6,113 nt of DNA from DASQJJ01 sp035631115 (GTDB lineage: Bacteria > Patescibacteriota > Microgenomatia > Levybacterales > UBA12049). Of this stretch, positions 1 to 4,787 are shown one piece after another. How positions within the stretch are numbered: position 1 is the stretch's first letter; each line of letters starts with the position of its first letter. The position numbers and the translations under genes were made by a program. The DNA is taken from the NCBI GenBank assembly GCA_035631115.1, contig DASQJJ010000058.1, positions 1-6,113 on the forward strand, written 5' to 3'. The notes below the pieces were generated by a model. It ran no database searches and was not told where the DNA came from. It saw only the letters and a list, made by a program, of their open reading frames with translations.

Positions 1-654
1 TGCTGTTCGGATATTTCTAATTAAGAATGGTCTACCCGACTTGGTAACAAAAATTCGCTGTTCTGGGACACCTGGTCGTGCTTTAAGGTATCTTTGAAGT
101 GCTTCCATTGCAGATTTATTCATTGGGACAACTCTTTCTTCATGCTTTTCAAATGGTCTAATTCGTAGTCCCCCTTCAACAATATCATCCATTCGAAGTT
201 CTGCTAACTCTCCAATTCTAATGCCTGTTTGGAGAAGAAGCTCAATAACAGCAAACATTCGTACGTCATTTCGACTTGCATCTCGTAATGCTCGATATTC
301 TGTTGGGGTAAGAATTCGTGGTGCTGCGAGTGTGTATTGTGGATGTGCAACTTGAAGGGAAGGATCTTCTGCAACAAAGCCTTTTGCTTTTAAGAATCTA
401 TAGAATGTGCGGATAGAATTGATTTTTCGAGAAAGAGATTTAGGAGTATAGCCTTGACCTGACAATTTTGCTAAGAAAGCTTCGATATCTTCCTTGGTAA
501 TGTCTGCAACCTCTTTTTTGCCTGTTTCTGCCAAAAAAGACACAACCTGATCGATGTCTTTTGTGTATGCTACAATGGTTGCGTTGCTACGTGTTTTTTC
601 CTTAAGAAAGTCCACAAATTGTTGTTGGGCAAGAGATAATGCTGTAGAACTCAT
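1..654 (-). CDS. Tyrosine recombinase, XerC/XerD type (partial, C-terminus beyond window edge)
   Basis: Translating the minus strand from the ATG at 654 gives 218 codons with no stop, running off the window at position 1. Residues 5-90 resemble the N-terminal SAM-like core-binding domain of Xer/phage integrases. The catalytic domain starts near residue 112 (RILTPTEYRALRD). The motif LLQTGIRIGEL (140-150) carries the first catalytic Arg (R146). K170 in FEKHEERVVP fits the beta-hairpin Lys. The HxxR, His/Trp and nucleophilic Tyr lie outside the window, so activity cannot be judged. Family members are about 300 residues, so roughly the last quarter is missing. Known role of the family: site-specific strand exchange, in Xer proteins resolution of chromosome dimers at dif. 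No att site or integrated element is visible here, so a housekeeping Xer is likelier than a phage integrase, but XerC, XerD or XerA cannot be told apart. No Shine-Dalgarno precedes the ATG; a promoter lies at 668-696. Confidence 0.93.
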   Translation of the reverse strand, partial: MSSTALSLAQQQFVDFLKEKTRSNATIVAYTKDIDQVVSFLAETGKKEVADITKEDIEAFLAKLSGQGYTPKSLSRKINSIRTFYRFLKAKGFVAEDPSLQVAHPQYTLAAPRILTPTEYRALRDASRNDVRMFAVIELLLQTGIRIGELAELRMDDIVEGGLRIRPFEKHEERVVPMNKSAMEALQRYLKARPGVPEQRIFVTKSGRPFLIRNIRTA

Positions 655-666
655 AGTTACGTAGCC

Positions 667-672
667 TATAAT
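667..672 (+). promoter_or_regulatory. Possible -10 box for the DivIC-like gene
   Basis: A perfect TATAAT lies 24 bp before the ATG at 696 and would give a leader of about 17 nt. No convincing -35 box sits 16-18 bp upstream and there is no TGn extension. Because the AT-rich site overlaps the opposite-strand -10 box, it may be only a by-product of that promoter. Confidence 0.3.
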
Positions 673-696
673 ATCATTTATTTTATACGAAGTCAA
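668..696 (-). promoter_or_regulatory. Sigma70-type promoter of the xer gene
   Basis: On the minus strand TTGACT (696-691) and TATTAT (673-668) are separated by exactly 17 bp. The predicted start of transcription is near 661, leaving a leader of only about 7 nt before the ATG at 654. The -35 box covers the base just before and the first base of the divergent DivIC-like start codon. The -10 box overlaps a TATAAT (667-672) on the other strand. Confidence 0.65.
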
Positions 697-1031
697 TGAA
701 AAGAATTGTTTTTGCTATTTTGGTTGTTTTCCTGATTGGAATTATTGTAAATTTGTCTATTTCTATTGTAACACTGTGGTCCAAAAAAGATCTTCTTACT
801 ATAGCCTCAAAGCAATTAGAAAAAGAGCGTAAAGAGAATACAAGACTTCATGCAGAAATAAGACGAGTAGAAGACCCGTCTTTTATAGAAGAGGAAGCAC
901 GTGACAAACTTTTCTTAGGTAAGCCAGGAGATGTGATTGTGCTTATTCCAACTGCATCTCCTTCCGCATCAGAGGAGGGAAGTATGCAAGAAAAGCCTAT
1001 TTGGCAGCAGTGGTGGGAGCTATTCTTCTAG
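696..1031 (+). CDS. DivIC/FtsB-like septum formation initiator protein
   Basis: This 111-residue single-pass membrane protein has the architecture of the DivIC/FtsB/FtsL family. A short basic N-terminus (MKR) precedes a transmembrane helix at about 4-27. A charged coiled coil follows at about 31-58. Then comes the family signature at 58-85 (VEDPSFIEEEARDKL followed by GKPGDVIVLIP), matching the 'dPxyiEexARekLglvkpGE' pattern. A Ser/Glu-rich linker leads to a Trp-rich end (PIWQQWWELFF) that I associate with Microgenomates homologues. Known role of the family: a bitopic partner in the divisome that bridges septal peptidoglycan synthases. The C-terminal part should be extracytoplasmic. No strong Shine-Dalgarno is present (only GAAG 3 nt before the ATG). 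It converges on the phosphatase gene, and the two stop codons overlap in a CTAG at 1028-1031. Whether it is FtsB or DivIC is not decidable from sequence alone. Confidence 0.85.
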   Translation: MKRIVFAILVVFLIGIIVNLSISIVTLWSKKDLLTIASKQLEKERKENTRLHAEIRRVEDPSFIEEEARDKLFLGKPGDVIVLIPTASPSASEEGSMQEKPIWQQWWELFF

Positions 1032-2731
1032 GCAGCCTGAGCAAGGGGTTGTTGTGCTACTCGTGGGCCCAGTATTGCAGCGAAAGCAGTAATATCGTCT
1101 GGTTTGGCGCGTAGCACCGCTTGTTGATTGAATGGTTTTGTTGGATCGTAAAGATCTGCAACCCCTTTTGCTTTTGCGACAAGCGCTTCTGAAAATGCTT
1201 GTGGATCGGCTATTTCATGGGCAATTGCTGTGATTTCCTGTAAGGTCAGGTTGTCATGGACCCCATCTGTTGTAAGGAAAATGGTATCACCATCTTCTAT
1301 AGGAGATTCAAAAAACTCAAAACGTTCTGTGAAATCTTCTGCTCCAAGTAGGTTTGCTTCGTTTCGCCTATCCCAGTAGCCACTGGCAAAGCTCGGAATA
1401 TCTTCTCGTTTTTGTGTGGTATCCAACACTCTAGAAATATCATTGTATGCGTGTTCAACTGCTTGTTGGTTATTATCTGTATTTTTTAGTGCCTGACGAT
1501 ACCAATTACGTACTGCATTACCATCTTGTGTTACCTGAGTAATTGTTCCATCTTTTCTTCGAATCCAAACCCTACTATCTCCAATGTTTCCAACAAGTAA
1601 TTTAGGTGAACCGTCTTGAGCACTTCTCACAACTTGAAAAACAGAGGCAGTTGTCTTACCTTCTCCAAGTGCTCGTACTCGGTCGCTTGCTAAGTTAAAC
1701 GCTTCAAGAAACTGCTCTTTAATAGGTAATTCGGGAAAATTTCCTTTAAGAGGGAAGCGGTCCATAACCTCTCTGATTGCATTCTGTGCTGCTCGACTTG
1801 CTTTGTCGCTGCCTGTATGTCCTCCAGCACCATCAAAAATACCACCTCGGAGATTTTCTGCATCAAAAAAATACGTGTCGTCATTTCTTTCTGGATGCTC
1901 TGGGTTTACCTCTGTTTTTTCTCCAGTACTCGTAATAGCAAGGGGGAGTTGTTCGAGGTTTTGCTCTGATTGTGCTGTGCCTACTTCTTCTGTAGCAGTA
2001 GGCTCAATCTTTTCTTCCTCGTCCTCGTCTTTGAGAGAAAGGCCCTTATGGAAGTAATCAAGCATAGGCTTGTCTGCTTCGGGGAGGGCTTTGTCATACA
2101 ATGTATCCAACACAGATGTACTAACGGCATTATCGACAATATCCATACTCTGCTTAAGGGTGACAAGCGCATTAAATGCATCCTCAGAGCCAAGCATCCA
2201 TTTTGTAAGAAAACCTTTTAAAAGCATCATTTCATCAACGCTAAGGGTAGTAAGTTTTTCGTTCATATTTGTTCCGCAAAATTCTTTGTAAAAAGATCCC
2301 TCTGTTTGGGTGTCTGCATCGTAAAATTGTTTGCGAATAGCCGCATCATCTGCTACTCCATCACCAAAATCAAAATGAAGTTTGTCATGGAAAATCTTTG
2401 CAATTGGCTCTCCTCTTACATTTAAATCTAAGCTCATATCTACAAATGCTTGGTTTGACCATTTCAGCATCTGATTATGCCGCATTTCTTCTTTAGGACC
2501 TTTAAAGGTTTGAGCAAATTTTGCCTCATCTGCTTTTCGGGCAACCCGATTGTGATTGTCGAGTGCGGTAACAGCGCTTTTAAATGAATCGTTTTCAGAG
2601 TCTTTGGAAAGTGGCACATCTGCATTGAATGCTTCTCCGCCATGGTGGAGACGAAGAGCAAGAGCAGGGGAGGGTTTTTGTACTTCCGGAGAGCGGAGTG
2701 GTTCGCTGATTGGTGTTGCTTCTGGTGTCAT
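1028..2731 (-). CDS. PP2C-family Ser/Thr protein phosphatase with an unrecognised N-terminal region
   Basis: From the ATG at 2731 the protein has 567 residues. A TTG at 2746 would add five residues (numbering below uses the TTG form), but a -10 box ends 7 nt before the ATG, which favours the ATG. The PP2C domain spans about 285-562. Metal-binding and core motifs are present in order: ERNDD (286-290), GGIFDGAGGH with D305, KTTASVF (364-370), LVGNIGDSRVW (384-394), DTIFLTTDGVHDNLT with D494, and KPDDITAF with D550. All expected acidic ligands appear retained, so an active Mn/Mg-dependent phosphatase is expected. Residues 1-235 look largely helical and soluble, with no transmembrane segment, and I do not recognise them. 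An acidic linker (DEDEEEKIEP, 240-249) and a low-complexity stretch join them to the catalytic domain. About 60 residues (410-470) sit between the GDSR and DGD motifs. No kinase gene is in the window, so the partner is unknown. Confidence 0.88.
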   Translation of the reverse strand: MTPEATPISEPLRSPEVQKPSPALALRLHHGGEAFNADVPLSKDSENDSFKSAVTALDNHNRVARKADEAKFAQTFKGPKEEMRHNQMLKWSNQAFVDMSLDLNVRGEPIAKIFHDKLHFDFGDGVADDAAIRKQFYDADTQTEGSFYKEFCGTNMNEKLTTLSVDEMMLLKGFLTKWMLGSEDAFNALVTLKQSMDIVDNAVSTSVLDTLYDKALPEADKPMLDYFHKGLSLKDEDEEEKIEPTATEEVGTAQSEQNLEQLPLAITSTGEKTEVNPEHPERNDDTYFFDAENLRGGIFDGAGGHTGSDKASRAAQNAIREVMDRFPLKGNFPELPIKEQFLEAFNLASDRVRALGEGKTTASVFQVVRSAQDGSPKLLVGNIGDSRVWIRRKDGTITQVTQDGNAVRNWYRQALKNTDNNQQAVEHAYNDISRVLDTTQKREDIPSFASGYWDRRNEANLLGAEDFTERFEFFESPIEDGDTIFLTTDGVHDNLTLQEITAIAHEIADPQAFSEALVAKAKGVADLYDPTKPFNQQAVLRAKPDDITAFAAILGPRVAQQPLAQAA

Positions 2732-2737
2732 GAACTC

Positions 2738-2743
2738 ATTGTA
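2738..2743 (-). promoter_or_regulatory. -10 box of the PP2C gene, predicting a leaderless mRNA
   Basis: The minus strand reads TACAAT at 2743-2738. Seven nt downstream is 2731, the A of the chosen ATG, so transcription would begin at the start codon. The -35 position (2766-2761, TTCTCT) is a poor match. There is no Shine-Dalgarno before the ATG, which agrees with a leaderless message. Confidence 0.45.
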
Positions 2744-2776
2744 CAAGGAGAGTAAGGAAAAGAGAAGAGGACTGTG

Positions 2777-3051
2777 TTGCGGGGCTAGGAGTTGCGCCTA
2801 GCCTGTGAGATTATGCTAGCTGTTGCTCTGGTTACCCAGAGTGTCGGACTATATCTTAATCCTTCAGTTATGTTAGGATCCTCAGCGTATAGTCTCTACG
2901 GGTTCTCGTCAATTGGCGAGTCTTCCCTCGGTATTGTCCTTTTATATGAAATAAAGTTGGAGTTTACCGATATAGCTGAGATTCATTCTCATTATTTCTA
3001 ATAAGATGGCCCATTATGTTAAGCCTCACGTGCACTGTACACTACCCCGCG
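2777..3051 (-). tRNA. Initiator-type tRNA-Met (CAT) split by a group I intron
   Basis: The exons are 3051-3022 (30 nt) and 2815-2777 (39 nt), joining to a 69-nt tRNA. The acceptor stem pairs CGCGGGG with CCCCGCA, leaving a C1:A72 mismatch, the hallmark of bacterial initiator tRNA. T8 and A9 follow. The D-arm is GTGT-ACAGT-GCAC, with a very short loop. The anticodon arm is TGAGG, then CT before the intron, then CAT AA after it and TCTCA, giving a 5-bp stem with one G:U. The variable loop is CAGG. The T-arm is CTAGG-CGCAACT-CCTAG. A73 is followed by CAC, so CCA is not encoded. Odd points: the D loop lacks G18G19, the T loop lacks T54T55, and the three G:C pairs usual in the initiator anticodon stem are not kept. 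It is either a divergent initiator tRNA or a decaying copy. The strong promoter and the intact intron argue for expression. Confidence 0.82.
2816..3021 (-). ncRNA. Group I self-splicing intron in the tRNA anticodon loop
   Basis: This 206-nt intron lies between T33 and C34 of the tRNA. Minus-strand pairings: P1 exon GGCT (3025-3022) with GGCC (3011-3008), with the expected U:G at the 5' splice site; P2 TCTTATT (3006-3000)/AATGAGA (2993-2987); P3 CTCAGC (2980-2975)/GCTGAG (2886-2881); P4 TCGGT (2970-2966)/ACCGA (2932-2928); P5 TCC/GGA extended by TTTAT/ATAAA; P6 GGG/CCC with P6a CTCG/CGAG; P7 GACTATA (2894-2888)/TATAGTC (2853-2847); P8 ATCCT (2879-2875)/AGGAT (2863-2859); P9 CTCTGG-GTAA-CCAGAG (2841-2826) with a GNRA loop. 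The last base is the terminal G (2816). P10 pairs intron ATG (3014-3012) with the anticodon CAT (2815-2813). The strings GTAGAGACTA and ATAGTCC match, from memory, the Azoarcus tRNA-Ile intron core, which is similar in size. No ORF lies inside it. Being complete, it is expected to self-splice. Confidence 0.9.
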
Positions 3052-3060
3052 TATAAATTT

Positions 3061-3089
3061 ATTATAACAGCTTCAATATGGCAAGTCAA
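3061..3089 (-). promoter_or_regulatory. Strong promoter of the intron-containing tRNA
   Basis: TTGACT (3089-3084) and a perfect TATAAT (3066-3061) are separated by 17 bp on the minus strand. The predicted transcription start near 3054 lies 3 nt before the tRNA 5' end at 3051. This tight fit supports both the promoter and the tRNA boundary. Confidence 0.82.
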
Positions 3090-3124
3090 TTAAATGAACT
3101 CAATAGATATATAAATATTTCTTG

Positions 3125-3153
3125 TTGACTAGTAGCAATAAGAATATCATAAT
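3125..3153 (+). promoter_or_regulatory. Promoter of the HTH/LAGLIDADG-like ORF, predicting a leaderless mRNA
   Basis: TTGACT (3125-3130), a 17-bp spacer and CATAAT (3148-3153) form a good sigma70-type promoter. Seven nt after the -10 box is 3160, the A of the ATG. It is back to back with the tRNA promoter; the two -35 boxes are 35 bp apart. No Shine-Dalgarno is present. Confidence 0.72.
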
Positions 3154-3159
3154 AAAGAC

Positions 3160-3855
3160 ATGAGATATTCAGGTAAGATTAAAGATCAAGTTAGAGATTT
3201 TAGAGAAATGGGATTGAGTCTTGGACAAATCTATGAGAAAACTCACATTCCCAAGACCACAATTCGGTTATGGATTAAGTACATAGTACTTTCAAAAAAG
3301 CAAAGAGACAAATTACAACAAAATACAATGATGGCGCTACAAAAGGGAAGAGTGCGTGCCCAGAGACTACATACAGATACGCAGAGAATTGCAGAGATTG
3401 GCTTTCATAATAGTGCTAAAGAGCAAACAAGTAAATTGTCTAAAAAAGAGTTATTTATTGCAGGCGTTGCTTTATATTGGGGAGAAGGATTTAAAAATAA
3501 GCATGAACACAGATTAGGTTTTTGTAATTCTGATCCAGAAATGATTACTTTTTATATTAAATGGTTAAAAGAGATTTTTCATATTAAAGAAGAAGATTTA
3601 GTTTTACGATTAACCTTGAATGAATCATACGAAAATAGAGCAGAAGAAATTCAGCAGTACTGGATTGATATCTTAAAAGTATCTCCAGAACAGTTTACAA
3701 AACCCTTTTATCAACATGTTGCATGGAAAAGGCAATATAAAACGGACAATTATCATGGTGTGTTGAGAATTCATGTAAAAAACAGTAAAGAATCGCTGTG
3801 GGAGGTAAGAGGCTGGATCGAGGGACTGAAACATGCTAAAATAGGCAGTACTTAA
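3160..3855 (+). CDS. HTH protein with LAGLIDADG-like segment; candidate free-standing homing endonuclease
   Basis: This 231-residue soluble protein begins with a resolvase-like helix-turn-helix (about 7-40; GLSLGQIYEKTHIPKTTIRL is the core). A basic helical linker (45-95) follows. Then comes the segment FIAGVALYWGEGFKN (99-113), which resembles a LAGLIDADG helix with an acidic residue (E109) near the expected place, and LGFCNSDPEMITFYIKWL (119-136). The C-terminal part (about 145-225) repeats a similar fold pattern, ending VLRIHVKNSKESLWEVRGWIEGL-like. Proteins of this kind are, to my knowledge, common in CPR genomes and of unproven function. It is flanked by two CAT tRNAs and divergent from the group I intron, which suggests a role in intron homing; this is inference. 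Alternatives are a transcriptional regulator or a domesticated nuclease. Its TAA ends 2 nt before the next tRNA. Confidence 0.75.
   Translation: MRYSGKIKDQVRDFREMGLSLGQIYEKTHIPKTTIRLWIKYIVLSKKQRDKLQQNTMMALQKGRVRAQRLHTDTQRIAEIGFHNSAKEQTSKLSKKELFIAGVALYWGEGFKNKHEHRLGFCNSDPEMITFYIKWLKEIFHIKEEDLVLRLTLNESYENRAEEIQQYWIDILKVSPEQFTKPFYQHVAWKRQYKTDNYHGVLRIHVKNSKESLWEVRGWIEGLKHAKIGST
3834..3842 (+). promoter_or_regulatory. Possible extended -10 promoter for the downstream tRNA
   Basis: TGC followed by TAAAAT (3837-3842) forms an extended -10 box inside the last codons of the preceding ORF. Transcription from about 3849 would give a leader of about 9 nt before the tRNA at 3858. No -35 box is evident. 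Read-through from the ORF promoter is the alternative. Confidence 0.38.
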
Positions 3856-3857
3856 AG

Positions 3858-3930
3858 GCCAGGGTAGCTCAGTGGTTAGAGCACCACATTCATAACGTGG
3901 CGGTCGGCAGTCCGACTCTGCCCCCTGGTA
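3858..3930 (+). tRNA. tRNA with CAT anticodon (elongator Met, or Ile2)
   Basis: The 73-nt cloverleaf is complete: acceptor GCCAGGG/CCCTGGT (with G1:U72), TA, D-arm GCTC-AGTGGTTA-GAGC, A26, anticodon arm CCACA-TTCATAA-CGTGG, variable CGGTC, T-arm GGCAG-TCCGACT-CTGCC, and A73. The anticodon CAT is at 3891-3893. The 31:39 pair is A:C, a mismatch closing the anticodon loop, and T55 is replaced by C. G18G19 are present. CCA is not encoded. With no C1:A72 initiator signature this is an elongator Met tRNA, or tRNA-Ile2 if C34 is converted to lysidine by TilS; sequence alone does not settle it. Unlike the upstream CAT tRNA it has no intron. Confidence 0.9.
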
Positions 3931-3935
3931 CAAGA

Positions 3936-3968
3936 TCAATTTTCAATTTTTAGTTCTCAATTTTCAAT
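3936..3968 (+). repeat. A/T-rich direct repeat between tRNA and murI
   Basis: TCAATTTTCAAT occurs at 3936-3947 and again at 3957-3968, starts 21 bp apart. Each copy has an internal 7-bp period (CAATTTT). The gap between the tRNA and murI consists mostly of this repeat. No promoter or Shine-Dalgarno for murI stands out here. A 7-bp periodic element of similar composition lies inside murD. Confidence 0.6.
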
Positions 3969-3976
3969 AAAACGAT

Positions 3977-4774
3977 ATGGACAAGAGACCTATTGGTGTA
4001 ATGGACAGTGGGGTTGGGGGACTTACGGTTTGGAAAGAAATAGTTACACTGCTTCCTCATGAATCCACAGTGTATATAGGAGATAGTAAAAATGCTCCCT
4101 ATGGGGACCGCGACCCAGAAGACATCTACCTTCATGCAAAGCGCCTTATTCAATTTCTCCTTACGAAAAAGGTAAAACTTATTGTTGTTGCGTGTAATGT
4201 AATTACTACAACATGCATAGATAGACTCCGAAATGACTTTAAAGATGTCCCGATTGTGGGGACCGTACCCGTTGTAAAAAAAGCAGCAGAGCTTACCAAG
4301 AAGAGAAAAATTGGTATTCTGTCTACCAATGGGACAGCAAAAAGCTATTATCAAAAACATCTTATTGAGCAGTTTGCATCTACGGTAGATGTTGTTAATC
4401 TTGGCACAAATAAATTAGTACCCTTGGTCGAAAAAGGGGAAGTGCGTGGTGAGAAGGTGCAAAAGATGCTTCGAGATATCCTTCTGCCATTTCAAAAAGC
4501 AAAGGTGGACATAATTGCACTTGGATGCACGCATTTTCCTTTTCTCAGAGACGAAATGGAAAATATTCTTACCAAAAAAATTATGCTTTTGGATTCAGGA
4601 AGTGCTGTTGCACGCCAGGTTAAAAGAATTTTAGCCAACAATCAAGCTTTTACAGACCCAAAATTAGTAAAGCATACAATGCATACAACAGGGGATACCC
4701 AACTATTAACATCTATTTTTAGAGAAGCAAAGTTGCCTCCAGCATCTCTTACCTATATATCTTTAGACTCATGA
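3977..4774 (+). CDS. murI: Glutamate racemase
   Basis: Converts L-glutamate to D-glutamate in the cytoplasm for peptidoglycan stem peptides. The 265-residue length is normal for the family. Visible signatures are VMDSGVGGLTV (8-18, with D10-S11), the substrate-loop APYG (40-43), the first catalytic cysteine in VACNVITT (C73), and the second in ALGCTHFPFL (C184, followed by T185 and H186). Both catalytic cysteines are therefore intact. One departure: the family usually has ACNT with Thr in the glutamate-binding loop, while here that position is Val (V75). The start is the first in-frame ATG and lines up with the family N-terminus; no Shine-Dalgarno precedes it. murD begins 13 nt downstream and uses the product, so the pair forms a pathway cluster. 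The TGA stop forms part of the extended -10 box for murD. Confidence 0.93.
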   Translation: MDKRPIGVMDSGVGGLTVWKEIVTLLPHESTVYIGDSKNAPYGDRDPEDIYLHAKRLIQFLLTKKVKLIVVACNVITTTCIDRLRNDFKDVPIVGTVPVVKKAAELTKKRKIGILSTNGTAKSYYQKHLIEQFASTVDVVNLGTNKLVPLVEKGEVRGEKVQKMLRDILLPFQKAKVDIIALGCTHFPFLRDEMENILTKKIMLLDSGSAVARQVKRILANNQAFTDPKLVKHTMHTTGDTQLLTSIFREAKLPPASLTYISLDS

Positions 4775-4780
4775 TACAAT
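4772..4780 (+). promoter_or_regulatory. Extended -10 promoter of murD, predicting a leaderless mRNA
   Basis: TGA followed by TACAAT (4775-4780) makes an extended -10 box (TGn plus a 5/6 hexamer). The TG comes from the murI stop codon. The murD ATG at 4788 is 8 nt after the box, so transcription would start at or next to it. No -35 box is visible, which is usual for extended -10 promoters. Confidence 0.48.
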
Positions 4781-4787
4781 CAGCATA

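Noticed and set aside
1..654. Integrated phage or transposon signalled by the tyrosine recombinase
   Set aside because: No phage genes, terminal repeats or att duplication are visible, and the tRNAs in the window are over 2 kb away; a housekeeping Xer is simpler.
2732..2746. TTG at 2746 as start of the PP2C gene
   Set aside because: The -10 box TACAAT lies within this stretch and predicts transcription from 2731, where an ATG stands; the five extra residues add no known motif.
1803..2801. Several short frames on both strands within the PP2C region
   Set aside because: They overlap the phosphatase frame, have low-complexity Ser/Cys-rich products and no supporting motifs.
2783..2803. Perfect 7-bp hairpin GGCTAGG/CCTAGCC as a transcription terminator
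   Set aside because: It has no following T-run and is better explained as the T-arm of the tRNA with flanking bases.
2792..3001. Plus-strand open frame of 69 codons
   Set aside because: It lies wholly opposite the tRNA exon and the group I intron; its protein shows no family features, and the RNA structure explains the sequence.
2777..3051. Considered RNase P RNA, tmRNA or a riboswitch for this structured region
   Set aside because: None of the conserved strings of those RNAs is present, while every group I element and both tRNA halves fit.
3673..3939. Minus-strand open frame across the end of the HTH ORF and the tRNA
   Set aside because: It overlaps a clear tRNA and a well-supported ORF; it is a shadow frame.
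3950..4360. Minus-strand 136-codon frame opposite murI
   Set aside because: MurI motifs on the plus strand are unambiguous, and the antisense product is rich in Cys, Phe and Asn without recognisable domains.
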